A DNA stretch of 64,000 bases from Paraburkholderia metrosideri (lineage in GTDB: Bacteria; Pseudomonadota; Gammaproteobacteria; Burkholderiales; Burkholderiaceae). Positions 25,993 through 35,168 of this stretch are shown piece after piece. Position 1 is the stretch's first letter. Each line of letters opens with the position of its first letter. Below the pieces are notes generated by a model. It did not search any database. It saw nothing but the letters and a program-made list of their open reading frames with translations, and was not told the DNA's origin. The position numbers and the translations under genes were made by a program. The stretch spans positions 1-64,000 of the forward strand of contig NZ_CAJHCP010000017.1 in assembly GCF_904848625.1 (NCBI RefSeq). The letters are read 5' to 3'.

Positions 25993-27138
25993 ATGAACAT
26001 CAAGATTCAAAAGCTGTTGCCGATCAGCGCTGCGGCGATGCTCTTCGCGACGTTGGCAACATCGGCGGCAGCCGACACGGTCGTCAAGATCGGTCACGTT
26101 GCACCGTTGACCGGCGGTATCGCTCACCTGGGTAAAGACAACGAAAACGGCGCGCGTCTGGCAGTTGAGGAAATCAACGCCAAGGGCCTGACGATCGGTG
26201 GTCAGAAAATCACGCTGCAACTCGATCCGCAAGACGATGCAGCCGACCCGCGCACGGCAACTCAAGTCGCGCAGAAGCTGGTCGACGATAAGGTCGTCGC
26301 AGTGGTTGGTCACTTGAACTCGGGCACGTCGATTCCGGCTTCGAAGATCTATAGCGATGCTGGCATCGTGCAGATCTCGCCGTCGGCAACGAACCCGGCC
26401 TACACGCAACAAGGTTTCAAGACGACGTACCGCGTCGTCGCGACCGATGCGCAACAAGGTCCGGCACTGGCTAACTACGCAGCGAAGGGTCTGAAAGTGA
26501 AGAGCGTCGCGATCGTCGACGACTCGACCGCTTATGGCCAGGGTCTCGCAAACGAATTCGAAAAGACCGCCAAGTCGCTGGGCCTGAACGTGATGTCGCA
26601 TGATGCGACGAACGACAAGGCTGTCGACTTCCGCGCGATTTTGACGAAGATCAAGGGTGAAAACCCGGATGCGATCATGTACGGCGGCATGGACGCCACC
26701 GGCGGCCCGTTCGCGAAGCAAGCCAAGCAACTCGGCCTGCGCGCGAAGGTGCTGGCAGGTGACGGCGTCTGTACCGACAAGCTGTCGGATCTGGCCGGCG
26801 ACGCAACCGACAACATCGTCTGCTCGGAAGCCGGTATGGCGCTCGAGAAGATGGCTAGCGGCCCGGCGTTCCTCGCCAAGTATCAGAAGCGTTTCGGTCA
26901 GCCGATCCAGATTTACGCTCCGTTCACGTATGACGCTGTGTACATCATCGTCGACGCTATGAAGCGTGCCAACTCGACCGATCCGGCGAAGATCCTGGCA
27001 GCGATGCCGGCGACGGACTACAAGGGTGTGATCGGTGAAACCACGTTCGACTCGAAGGGCGACCTTCAACACGGCGTGATCTCGCTGTACAACTACAAGG
27101 CCGGCAAGAAGACGCTGCTCGACGTAGTGAAGATGTAA
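25993..27138 (+). CDS. livK: Branched-chain amino acid ABC transporter binding protein
   Basis: A 381-residue periplasmic leucine/isoleucine/valine-binding protein type. The signal peptide MNIKIQKLLPISAAAMLFAT ends near SAAA, and the mature protein opens with VVKIGHVAPLTGGIAHLGKDNENGARLAVEEIN, the family signature. Blocks VVAVVGHLNSGTSIPASKIYSDAGI and IVDDSTAYGQGLANEFEK follow. The ATG at 25993 is chosen because it begins the signal peptide, although the frame is open from 25840. No permease or ATPase genes are adjacent, as is common for livJ/livK paralogues. A terminator follows at 27191. The livK symbol is by family only. Confidence 0.88.
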   Translation: MNIKIQKLLPISAAAMLFATLATSAAADTVVKIGHVAPLTGGIAHLGKDNENGARLAVEEINAKGLTIGGQKITLQLDPQDDAADPRTATQVAQKLVDDKVVAVVGHLNSGTSIPASKIYSDAGIVQISPSATNPAYTQQGFKTTYRVVATDAQQGPALANYAAKGLKVKSVAIVDDSTAYGQGLANEFEKTAKSLGLNVMSHDATNDKAVDFRAILTKIKGENPDAIMYGGMDATGGPFAKQAKQLGLRAKVLAGDGVCTDKLSDLAGDATDNIVCSEAGMALEKMASGPAFLAKYQKRFGQPIQIYAPFTYDAVYIIVDAMKRANSTDPAKILAAMPATDYKGVIGETTFDSKGDLQHGVISLYNYKAGKKTLLDVVKM

Positions 27139-27190
27139 ATCTGTTTGATCGAAGGCGGCGGGTTCGCTGACTTCGATTAATGGATTAAAG

Positions 27191-27227
27191 GGCACGCGCG
27201 CCGAAAGGCCCGCGTGCCTTTTCTTTT
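27191..27227 (+). terminator. Rho-independent terminator of livK-like gene
   Basis: Stem GGCACGCG (27191-27198) with CGCGTGCC (27211-27218), followed by TTTTCTTTT, about 50 bp past the stop codon. Confidence 0.88.
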
Positions 27228-27277
27228 GTGCGCTCGCATAAGAGACTGTCGGCTTGAGAAACGCGCAGGGGAATGCA

Positions 27278-28293
27278 GTGACGACGACAACCCGCTCAAT
27301 CGACGACGAATGGCGACGCTGGATTGCCGAAAATCTGCTGCTCGATGCATCGCCGTCCGCGTTACATGGGGCACTGGTCAGCGAGGGGTTCGACCCAGGG
27401 GACGCCGAGCGAGAAATCGAAACTGTGCTCGCGAGTCCTTATTTTCATGGTGCGGCGCACTTGCGCAATCGTTTGCGCAAGCGCGAATGGATTTTGTCGG
27501 TGTATGGCGAGTTAAACCGGATGCGCGCTCGGGCGGTTTGATTGAACGGCGTGAGCGTCTCGCGCGCGATGAGTTCTTTGAGCAGTACTACTTCCAGAAC
27601 CGCCCGGTGATTATCACCGGCGCGTTCGATTTCTGGCCGGCACGCAAGCTATGGGGTTTCGGCTATTTGCGCGAGCGTTGTGGCGATTGCGAAGTCGAAG
27701 TGCAGTTCGGCCGCGAGTCCGATGAGAATTACGAAATCAATCAGCCCAGCCACAAGCGGATGATGCGATTTGCCGATTATGTCGATCTCGTTGCGCGCAG
27801 CGGTCCGACTAACGACTTCTACATGACGGCGAATAACACGTCGCACAACCGGGCGGCGCTGGCGGCATTGTGGGCTGACGTGCCGGTTATTGCGGAATAT
27901 CTCGATGGGGAGTCGGCTGACAACGGCTTTTTCTGGATGGGGCCGGCTGGAACCCGAACGCCGTTTCACCATGATCTGACCAATAACTTCATGGCGCAGG
28001 TCGTGGGCCGCAAACGAATCAAACTCGTGCCTTTATCGGACACCGCGCAGATGGCTAACCACCTGCATTGCTATTCGCAGGTGGACGGCGCGGCGATCGA
28101 CTACGAGCGTTTTCCGTCGATGCGACATGTGCAGTTGATCGAATGCACACTTTCACCCGGCGAATTACTGTTTTTGCCGATTGGCTGGTGGCATTACGTG
28201 GAAGGACTCGATGCGTCGGTGACGATGACGTACACCAATTTTCTGCACGCTAACGAGTTCGCGCGTCGCTACGATACGTATCACGAACTATGA
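27278..28293 (+). pseudogene. Cupin/JmjC-like 2-oxoglutarate oxygenase gene split by a frameshift
   Basis: Two overlapping frames together make one protein of about 338 residues. The first (GTG at 27278 with AGGGGA upstream, stop at 27541) encodes an N-terminal helical region ending RKREWILSVYGELNRMRAR. The second continues as IERRERLARDEFFEQYYFQNRPVIITGAF through a JmjC-like barrel. Metal ligands are visible as HxD in TPFHHDLTNNF and the distal His in LPIGWWHYVEG; KRIKLVPLSD offers the 2-oxoglutarate Lys. Joining needs a -1 shift around 27526-27541, equal to loss of one base, perhaps a G in the GGGCGG run. Total length (1,016 nt) fits one missing base. It could be a pseudogene, a sequencing error or, less likely, programmed frameshifting. 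An ATG at 27487 could express the catalytic part alone. Confidence 0.7.
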
Positions 28294-28342
28294 CGCACGC
28301 TTAATCACGCGATTCGGAAAGACGCACTAAAACCTGCGAGGC

Positions 28343-28374
28343 AAAAAAATGGCGAGCCGGTTGCCCGACTCGCC
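28343..28374 (-). terminator. Terminator of the Thr-Pro lipoprotein gene
   Basis: Stem GGCGAG (28351-28356) and CTCGCC (28369-28374); on the minus strand it is followed by ATTTTTTTG. It lies about 60 bp past the stop of the leftward gene. Confidence 0.7.
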
Positions 28375-28431
28375 GCTCCCCTATGGCGCTTCTTACTGCT
28401 GCGCCTTTATTTGCCGTCGTTATACATCGAG

Positions 28432-29937
28432 TTATTTCTTCGTCGCCAGGTTGCTGAGGCCGCCGAGCAGGCCGCCTCCCGTGGTCGTGCCGCCCGTCGT
28501 CGTGAGCGTGCCGGTCAACGTGCCCGTGACGGTGGTCAACAGCCCGGTGATCGGCGCGAGCGGGTTGGTCGTGGTGCTGGCGCTGCCTGTTCCCGTCGCT
28601 GAGCCGAGTGCGCTGGTCAGCGAAGCAACCGCTGATGTCACCGGCGCCAGCGGATTGCTGCCACCGCTCGTCGCGCCGCTCAATGTGCTCGTGACAGTGT
28701 TCAGCACGCTGGTGAGGGGGGCGAGCGGACTGCTTCCGGACGTGCTGCCGCCAAGGCTGGTCAGACTGCCGGTCAACGTAGTGACGACGCCGGTGATCGG
28801 CGCGAGCGGGCCGCCGGACGTACTGCCGCCCGATAGGCCACCGCTCAGCGTGCCGGGCAACGCAGTGAGGATGCTGGTGATCGGCGCAAGCGGATTGCTC
28901 GATGTGCCGCTGCCGCCTGGATTCAGAAGACCCGTCAGGCCGCTGAGCGGACTGGCGCCGCTGGTGCCGCCCGCCGTCAGAAGACCACCGGCTGACGTGA
29001 CCGTGTCGCCGAGTTTTGTCACGACGTTGCCGAGATTCTGGCCAATCGCGTTGCTGGTCGCATCGCTGATTTTGGTGCCGGCGCTGTCGAGCCCGTGGCC
29101 GATGGTCGACAGCAGGCCGTTCAGGGGTGCGCCGAGGCCGGTCGTGTCGCCGACGGTTTGGGTGGTCTGCGCGAGCGTGCTCGTGATTGGCGTGATCGCG
29201 GTGCTGACCGTCTGCGTGACTTGCTGGATCGGGCCGGTTGTCAGTTGCGAGGTCAGTTGCGTGCCCACGCCGCTGACTGTGCTGCCGAGCGTCGAGACGA
29301 CGGTGCCGAGGGGCGTGGTCAGCGGACTGAGCGCCGCGGTGGGGCCGGTGCCCAGGCTTGTCACGAGCTGGCCGGCGCTGCTGACCGCCTTGCCCGTGTC
29401 GTTGACGAGGCTGCCGCTGCTGGCGAGCGTCGTGCCGAGCGGATCGCTGGCGTTGCCGAGCTGGCCGAGGCCGTTTGCCGCGCCGGTGCCGAGCGCAGTC
29501 ACGCCGTTACCAAGGTTCGATACGACACTGCCCAGTGCGGCAGTGGTCGCCTGATTCGCGCCCGGGATCGCGGTGAGGCCGACCTGGTTGCCAATCGCCG
29601 ACACGGTCTGGCCGGTTGCGGTGACGACATTGCCGGTGTTTTGAACGACCACGCCGATGGGGTTGGCGCTGGTGGGTGTTGGTGTTGGTGTTGGTGTTGG
29701 TGTTGGTGTTGGAGTCGGTGTCGGGGTAGGCGTCGGTGTTGGTGTTGGCGTTGGCGTAGGCGTAGGCGTAGGCGTAGGCGTAGGCGTAGGCGTAGGCGTG
29801 CCACCACCCGTCCCCGCTCCGCCACCACCCGCGCCACTGCCCACACTTGGCTTCGTCAACGTGCTTCCGCATCCTGTCAGGATGACCATCGACGACACGC
29901 ACAGGGCGATCGCCGACATTTTGAATTTTCGATGCAT
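28432..29937 (-). CDS. Thr-Pro repeat, Gly/Ser/Thr-rich lipoprotein
   Basis: A 501-residue exported lipoprotein with lipobox VILTGCG after a hydrophobic signal. A low-complexity linker of about 20 Thr-Pro pairs (residues about 46-87) is followed by a long Gly/Thr/Ser/Leu-rich region with degenerate repeats such as NPLAPITSILT, GPLAPITGVVTTL and SPLAPLTSVLNTV. Proteins like this are usually called collagen-like in Burkholderia, though true Gly-X-Y triplets are not evident here. The TP run probably spans peptidoglycan or forms a stalk. The start at 29937 has GGGGAAG upstream. The TP codons are themselves a DNA tandem repeat, so length variation is expected. Function is unknown, possibly adhesion or outer-membrane display. 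Confidence 0.82.
   Translation of the reverse strand: MHRKFKMSAIALCVSSMVILTGCGSTLTKPSVGSGAGGGGAGTGGGTPTPTPTPTPTPTPTPTPTPTPTPTPTPTPTPTPTPTPTPTPTSANPIGVVVQNTGNVVTATGQTVSAIGNQVGLTAIPGANQATTAALGSVVSNLGNGVTALGTGAANGLGQLGNASDPLGTTLASSGSLVNDTGKAVSSAGQLVTSLGTGPTAALSPLTTPLGTVVSTLGSTVSGVGTQLTSQLTTGPIQQVTQTVSTAITPITSTLAQTTQTVGDTTGLGAPLNGLLSTIGHGLDSAGTKISDATSNAIGQNLGNVVTKLGDTVTSAGGLLTAGGTSGASPLSGLTGLLNPGGSGTSSNPLAPITSILTALPGTLSGGLSGGSTSGGPLAPITGVVTTLTGSLTSLGGSTSGSSPLAPLTSVLNTVTSTLSGATSGGSNPLAPVTSAVASLTSALGSATGTGSASTTTNPLAPITGLLTTVTGTLTGTLTTTGGTTTGGGLLGGLSNLATKK
29671..29799. repeat. 6-bp tandem repeat encoding (Thr-Pro)n
   Basis: Hexamer runs, mainly GGTGTT in the left part and GGCGTA in the right part (plus-strand reading), about 20 units in total, inside the lipoprotein gene. 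Because the unit is six bases, gain or loss keeps the frame and alters linker length. The two homogenised blocks suggest separate expansion events. Confidence 0.9.
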
Positions 29938-30193
29938 GGTCTGCTTCCCCGTAATCTGAAGATTGTTGGGGGAGCTAAATGCAAGGCCTATGCCATTTGT
30001 GTTTTCTTCGGAGTTGCACGAAACAACCCATATAAATCAACGGATTGTGGAGAATGTCGGGCGGCATCGGTGAGTGCGGTTCCCGCCGTGTGTCGCGGAA
30101 CACAGCGGCGTGCCGGCCGGGCGTAACGTAACGCAAGGTGATGCGTCCTCGTCATCAGAAGACGCACCGATCCCGCATCGGTGCGCGTCGCCG

Positions 30194-31405
30194 TCAGATC
30201 TTCAAGCGCCGCAGCACTTTCGGACCCACGATTGCGATCAGGGCGGAACAGACCGCGACGACCGACAACCCGATCGTCAGATTGGTCAACTGCGTGACCC
30301 CGCCGATAATCACCGGCCCCAACATCAGCCCGAAGTACGCGAGCCCCGCAACGTGCGCCAGGCCCTCGGCCGCGTGGATGCCCTTCACGCTTGCCGCCGC
30401 CGCGAACAGCACGGGCATCATGTTCGCGAGGCCAAGACCGAGCAGCGCGAAACCCACCAGCGCCGCAACCGGGTTGGGCAGCAGCAGTGCGTCGACCATG
30501 CCTGCGCAGGCGAGCGTCGCGCTCATCATCACCAGTTGGGGAGCGCCGAAACGGGCGCGCACCGCGTCGCCGGCAAAGCGTGCCGCCGCCATGCCGCCCG
30601 AAAACGCGGCGTAGGCCGCACTGGCCAGCGCGGGGCTAGCCAGCACGACGTCGCGCATATAGACCGTGGCCCAGTCGTACATCGCGCCTTCCGCGATTAG
30701 CGCGACGAGCGCCATCGTGCCGAGCGCCCACAATGCCGACGAGCGCCAGCGGCTGGCGCGCGGCGTGGCGGAATCAGGATGCTCGGCATGCGGCACGTGC
30801 GGCAGCACGGACGGACAGGCGAGGACCAGGACCAGCGCGCTCACCGTAGCGGCGAGCGTAAGGTGCACGGCGGGCGCCATCCCGCGTGCCAGTAACGCGC
30901 CACCGACAGCGGCGCCGAACATGCCGCCAAGACTGAACATGCCGTGCAGCGACGACATGATCGGCTTGCCCATGGCTTTTTCGACGGCACTCGCTTCAGC
31001 GTTCATCGCGACGTCGAGGGTGGCCATCCCCGCGCCGAACACGGCGAGCGTGACCAGCAGCATCCAGTACGCCGGTACGATCAGGATCAGCGCCGCGCAC
31101 GCGGCCATCACGAGGCCGCCCGTCAGACAGGCGCGGCGTGTGCCGACCCGGGCGATCCACGAGGCGTTCGTCACCATCGCGCCGATCGAGCCGCCCGCGA
31201 CAGCCAGCAGCGCGAAAGACAACATCGCTGCATTCAGATGGAAGCGGTCGCGCACCGTCGGCACGTGCACCCCCCACGACGCGTACATCATCCCCGCGAT
31301 GAAAAACAGCGCCATGGTGGCTAACCTGGCGCGCTGCCGCGCGGTAGCGGACAGGTCGCGATGAGCGGCGGGCAGGGTGGCGATGTCGGAAGAGTGGTCG
31401 GGCAC
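30194..31405 (-). CDS. MFS transporter (YbjJ-like)
   Basis: A 403-residue inner-membrane protein with 12 predicted helices. The beginning of the transporter domain, FFIAGMMYASWGVHVPTVRDRFHL, together with SLHGMFSLGGMFGAAVGG, resembles the FucP/YbjJ group. The middle loop (about residues 200-220) is polar. The substrate is unknown; sugars or drugs are possible. It is transcribed leftward and divergent from the HugZ-like gene at 31601. About 250 bp separate its 3' end from the lipoprotein gene's 5' end. Confidence 0.83.
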   Translation of the reverse strand: MPDHSSDIATLPAAHRDLSATARQRARLATMALFFIAGMMYASWGVHVPTVRDRFHLNAAMLSFALLAVAGGSIGAMVTNASWIARVGTRRACLTGGLVMAACAALILIVPAYWMLLVTLAVFGAGMATLDVAMNAEASAVEKAMGKPIMSSLHGMFSLGGMFGAAVGGALLARGMAPAVHLTLAATVSALVLVLACPSVLPHVPHAEHPDSATPRASRWRSSALWALGTMALVALIAEGAMYDWATVYMRDVVLASPALASAAYAAFSGGMAAARFAGDAVRARFGAPQLVMMSATLACAGMVDALLLPNPVAALVGFALLGLGLANMMPVLFAAAASVKGIHAAEGLAHVAGLAYFGLMLGPVIIGGVTQLTNLTIGLSVVAVCSALIAIVGPKVLRRLKI

Positions 31406-31600
31406 TGAGATCTCGTGAAAGGGAGCGTCAGAAAGCGGGTTGAAAGCGGATTTCCGATTTTATCGAAGCATGCTGTCTTATGCTGGGAAGGGCAGGCCTG
31501 ATATCGACGACTATTCGTGATTGTTCGGCTCGAACGTGACAGAGAGCGGTCAGTACGCGTCGTCCGTTTTCCGTGATTTGCGGTTCATCTATCGAGGTAC

Positions 31601-32269
31601 GTGCACTTGAACATTCCCTCTCACGCGCCGCTGCACCTACTGCACACGGCGTCTGTCGGCACGCTTGCCACGCATGCGCGCCAGCCCGAAGGTTTTCCTT
31701 ATCCGACCGTGCTGCCGTTCGCACCGGATGCGCGCCATCGCCCGACCATTCTGGTGAGCCGGCTCGCCGAGCATACTCACAACCTGCACGCCGACCCACG
31801 CGCTGGCTTTCTGGCCGTCGACGCCCCCAATGGCGACGTGCTCAGCGCTCAGCGTGTCACCTTACTGGGCACATTCGAACCGGTCGACTCCACCCCGGAC
31901 GTCGTCCAGCGTTATTTGCGCTACCACCCGGATGCCGAGCGCTATCTCGTTCTCGGCGACTTCACGTTCTGGACGATGCGGCTCGAACGGCTACGGTATA
32001 TCGGCGACTTCGGTGCAATGGGCTGGCTCGGCGGCGACGAACTCGACCCGCTGCCGCCGCTGGCTCACGCTGAAGAAAATGCGCTGATCGAACAATTCGG
32101 CCGCGAGGCGGGTGGCCCAGGCGGTTTTGAGCTGATCGGTATAGATCGATATGGGATCGATCTGAAACAGCACGGCACGCGTATCCGATTTCCGTTCGAC
32201 GACGCGCATCTCAATAATGAAACCTTGCATACAGCGCTAGAAGTTTGCATGCAGCGCTACGTGAAGTAG
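31601..32269 (+). CDS. HugZ-like FMN-binding split-barrel protein
   Basis: A 222-residue protein of the pyridoxamine-phosphate-oxidase-like split barrel with a C-terminal DUF2470-like domain, the architecture of HugZ-type heme-utilisation proteins. Features are TASVGTLATHARQPEGFPYPTVLPFA at the start, then LVSRLAEHTHNLHADPRAGFLAV, and a C-terminal block IGIDRYGIDLKQHG, where heme-binding members carry a His. The start is GTG 31601 with GAGG upstream. It is divergent from the MFS gene. Heme degradation is a family-based guess; some relatives lack it. Confidence 0.78.
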   Translation: MHLNIPSHAPLHLLHTASVGTLATHARQPEGFPYPTVLPFAPDARHRPTILVSRLAEHTHNLHADPRAGFLAVDAPNGDVLSAQRVTLLGTFEPVDSTPDVVQRYLRYHPDAERYLVLGDFTFWTMRLERLRYIGDFGAMGWLGGDELDPLPPLAHAEENALIEQFGREAGGPGGFELIGIDRYGIDLKQHGTRIRFPFDDAHLNNETLHTALEVCMQRYVK

Positions 32270-32665
32270 ATCTATTGCGAAGTCGGGAAAACACTCATGC
32301 GTCAATAAAGACGTGCGCTGTAGCTCGCAATATGATCCACCCGTTCATGTAAAAGCTGTCATCGCATGAGATGTTTCTGCAGAATGCATACGTTAGATTT
32401 CATTTTTTGATAATTAATCTCATAAATACCGATGCCGACTGAGAATTTTCAGCGGAATCTGAAATCAGCTATTTGAAAGGGAATCGCGGGACTCTGGATG
32501 AGATGGAAAGTTTTTGAAACAAAGCGCGATTAATTTTTCACGGACGCTTTTGCGGATTTTCTATTTTGTGTTAATCTCGCCCTCAAATTCCGAGGCATGA
32601 ACACCTTCAAAGGGCAAGCTGGCGTAAGACTGGCAGTCATTTATCCAAACAATCAAAGGGTACCT
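32270..32665. other. AT-rich promoter region of the hns-like gene
   Basis: About 395 bp, clearly more AT-rich than its surroundings, with many A/T tracts around 32395-32590. Curved AT-rich DNA like this is typical upstream of H-NS-family genes, which autoregulate. No gene is seen. Confidence 0.5.
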
Positions 32666-32971
32666 ATGTCTTCCTACAAGGAACTACTCGCTCAACGCGA
32701 AAAGCTCGAAAAGCAGATCGAAGAAGCGAAGTCGCGTGAATACGCAGAAGTGTTGAATGAGATCAAGCAGAAAATGGCCGATTACGGCATTACGCTGGCT
32801 GAACTCGGTGGTGGCCGCGCAGCGAAAGGCGCTGTTAAAGCCGGCCGTCCGCGCGCAGGCGTCGCACCGAAATATCGCGACCCGGACAGCGGCAGCACGT
32901 GGTCTGGCCGTGGCAAACCGCCGCGCTGGATCGCAGGTCTGGATCGTGACGCGTTTCTGATCGAGAAGTAA
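32666..32971 (+). CDS. H-NS family nucleoid-associated protein
   Basis: A 101-residue DNA-binding protein of the H-NS/MvaT-related Burkholderia type. The N-terminal oligomerisation coil is SSYKELLAQREKLEKQIEEAKSREYAEVLNEIKQKMADYGITLAEL. A basic linker AKGAVKAGRPRAGVAPK follows, then the C-terminal binding motif YRDPDSGSTWSGRGKPPRWI with the AT-hook-like GRGKPP. The ATG at 32666 is chosen over an upstream frame because it matches the usual start MSSYKEL. It silences AT-rich, often horizontally acquired DNA, and may silence the island right of 41.4 kb. A terminator follows at 33045. Confidence 0.93.
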   Translation: MSSYKELLAQREKLEKQIEEAKSREYAEVLNEIKQKMADYGITLAELGGGRAAKGAVKAGRPRAGVAPKYRDPDSGSTWSGRGKPPRWIAGLDRDAFLIEK

Positions 32972-33044
32972 AGTCTGGAGTAATACCTCGGGTGTAATAC
33001 AGAGGGTGTCAAATGGCTGCGCTTAACGCGCGCTGATAGGACTG

Positions 33045-33079
33045 AAAAAACCGCGAACCGTACTGGGCGCGGTTTTTTT
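33045..33079 (+). terminator. Rho-independent terminator of hns-like gene
   Basis: Stem AACCGCG and CGCGGTT with an A-run before and a seven-T run after. Confidence 0.9.
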
Positions 33080-33251
33080 ATTGTCCCGACGAATCGCATT
33101 GTTTGTCGCAAGTCCTTCACGTAAGTGGAATACAAATGCTTTTCGTTTAGATAAGCGAATGATTTAAAAGGGTTTTTTTGCGACTGCCAGCAGTTGCTGG
33201 GGAAGCCGCCGGGTAGAATGGAGGGGATTGAACTTCCATGCAGCTTTACAA

Positions 33252-34496
33252 ATGCCTTCCGCCGCCACCCACTCTGCCGAGAAACACCGCGTTGCGCGCA
33301 AAAGTACTTTTGCGAGTATTGCGCTCAATACGGCTTTGATGATGTTGCAAATCATCATTGGAACGTTTGCGCACTCACAGGCATTGATTGCGGATGGCGT
33401 CCATTCTCTGGCCGACCTGATTTCCGATTTTGTCGTGCTGATTGCCAATCGGCATAGCGGCGCGAAGCCCGACGCGGATCACAATTACGGACATAGCCGT
33501 TATGAAACGGTCGCTTCGTTATTTTTAGGCGCGTTGCTGATTGCGGTTGGTGTCGGTATGTTGTGGCGCGCCGGAGCGCGGCTAGCCAATTTGCAAAGCA
33601 TTCCGGCGGTTCATCTCAGTGCGCTTGTCGTCGCGGTGCTGGTTCTGGTTTCCAAAGAGAGTCTGTTTCGCTACATGCTGCGGGAAGCGCAACGTGTGCG
33701 TTCAGCCATGCTGATTGCCAATGCCTGGCATGCGCGGTCTGACGCGGCTTCGTCGCTGGTGGTTGCGATCGGGATTGCCGGCAGTATTGCAGGCGTGCAT
33801 CTGCTTGATCCGATTGCCGCGGCGATTGTGGGATTTATGGTTGCGCGCATGGGCTGGATGTTTGGCTGGGATGCACTGCAGGATCTTTCCGACCGCGCAC
33901 TCGATGAAACCGCCACGGCCGACGTGCGCGCGTTACTGATTGCGACGCCCGGCGTGCGCGGCGTGCATGAAATGCGAACTCGGAAGATGGGAGATTTTGC
34001 GCTTGTCGATGCGCATATTCTGGTTGATCCGCTGATCTCGGTGTCGGAAGGACATTACATCGCCGAGTCGGCGCGTTTGCGTGTGCTGGGCGATAACCGC
34101 GTGCTCGACGCGCTGATTCATGTTGATCCGGAGAACGATGCGGAGGCGCGGCCGCCCGTCGATCTGCCACCTCGGGAGAGGGTGGTCGCGGAGGTCAACG
34201 CTGCGTTAGCCGCAATCGGTGTGCAGGCCGCGGCAGTCAACATTCACTACCTCAGCAGCGGTCTGGATGTGGAGGTGGTGTTGCCAGCGTCCTTCCGGGC
34301 TTTGGACGGCGGCGCACACACGCCTGGGCTGATTGATCTGGGTGCGCTTAAGCGCCGCCTGAATGCCCGCAAGCTGGATGTGTTGCAGGAGTTGAGACTG
34401 GATGAGTCTCGGTCGGAAAGCGATCCGCCGAAAGAGGCATGGATCGACGGAGCCATCGCCCCTTTCAGGCGCGAAGAGCCGCACGGCGCCGGCTGA
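33252..34496 (+). CDS. Cation diffusion facilitator transporter
   Basis: A 414-residue metal:proton antiporter of the CDF family exporting divalent cations (Zn, Co, Fe or Mn). Six helices are predicted. TM2 carries SQALIADGVHSLADLISDFVVL with the HxxxD metal site, and TM5 carries ANAWHARSDAASSLVVAIGI with the second HxxxD pair, the four ligands of the transport site. The C-terminal cytosolic metallochaperone-like domain (GVRGVHEMRTRKMGDFALVDAHILVDP) is followed by an extra tail of about 110 residues. The start at ATG 33252 is the likely one, but no strong ribosome site is seen and TTG 33228 is possible. It is a single gene. Confidence 0.88.
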   Translation: MPSAATHSAEKHRVARKSTFASIALNTALMMLQIIIGTFAHSQALIADGVHSLADLISDFVVLIANRHSGAKPDADHNYGHSRYETVASLFLGALLIAVGVGMLWRAGARLANLQSIPAVHLSALVVAVLVLVSKESLFRYMLREAQRVRSAMLIANAWHARSDAASSLVVAIGIAGSIAGVHLLDPIAAAIVGFMVARMGWMFGWDALQDLSDRALDETATADVRALLIATPGVRGVHEMRTRKMGDFALVDAHILVDPLISVSEGHYIAESARLRVLGDNRVLDALIHVDPENDAEARPPVDLPPRERVVAEVNAALAAIGVQAAAVNIHYLSSGLDVEVVLPASFRALDGGAHTPGLIDLGALKRRLNARKLDVLQELRLDESRSESDPPKEAWIDGAIAPFRREEPHGAG

Positions 34497-34619
34497 TTTC
34501 TGTGCCGATTGCGGACTGGTCTTTTGCAGGCGCCAATAGTTCGTTCTGATACTGCGCGCCTGGCAGAGCCGCGCAGGCGCCCACACGCTTACGCGGCCGC
34601 GTGCTGCTGCATCCCTCTG

Positions 34620-35075
34620 TCAAAGCGGCAACTGCGTATCAAATTTAATTTCGCGTAACACGACGCTTGTACGCACCTGCGCGACAGCGGGAATCTTGAA
34701 AATGCGTTCGTGCAGAAAACTGTCGTACGCCTTGATATCCGGCGCGACGATTTTAAGAATGTAATCCGACTCGCCAGTCGTGCTGTAGCACTCGGTCACT
34801 TCCGGGCAAGTGGCAATTTCGCGCTCGAATTGTTCGACACCGCCTTCGGTATGCCGTGTCAGGTGAATATGCGCGAGCGCGCACACGTGCAGTCCCAGCT
34901 TCTCGCGATCGAGCAACGCGGTGTAGCGCTGAATCACTCCCGACTGTTCCATGTCTTTAATGCGCCGCCAGCATGGCGTACTCGACAGGCCAACCTGGTC
35001 GGAAATTTCTTGCACCGATCGGCGTGCGTCAAGCTGCAAAAGGCGCAGGATTTTTTGTGAGAACGTATCGAGTGT
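34620..35075 (-). CDS. Lrp/AsnC-family transcriptional regulator
   Basis: A 151-residue regulator. The N-terminal HTH is LDTFSQKILRLLQLDARRSVQEISDQVGLSSTPCWRRIKDMEQSGVI, followed by the RAM ligand-binding domain (LGLHVCALAHIHLTRHTEGGVEQFEREIATCPEVTECYSTTGESDYILKIVAPD). The start is taken as TTG 35075 because GGAGG lies five bases upstream and the product then starts at the family's usual position; an ATG at 35144 would add 23 unlikely residues. It probably senses an amino acid and controls a nearby or distant metabolic gene. It is transcribed leftward, 93 bp left of the 3' end of the exonuclease gene, which runs in the same direction. Confidence 0.9.
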   Translation of the reverse strand, partial: TLDTFSQKILRLLQLDARRSVQEISDQVGLSSTPCWRRIKDMEQSGVIQRYTALLDREKLGLHVCALAHIHLTRHTEGGVEQFEREIATCPEVTECYSTTGESDYILKIVAPDIKAYDSFLHERIFKIPAVAQVRTSVVLREIKFDTQLPL

Positions 35076-35168
35076 CAACTGCGCCTCCGTTTGCGTCGCC
35101 GTATCAACGCATGGTAGAGGGCGCGAAAACGAAACGCAATGCAAACCGGCTCCCGCGAGGGAGTTTGC

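Noticed and set aside
29671..29799. CRISPR or noncoding repeat
   Set aside because: The repeat is in frame inside a lipoprotein gene and encodes Thr-Pro pairs.
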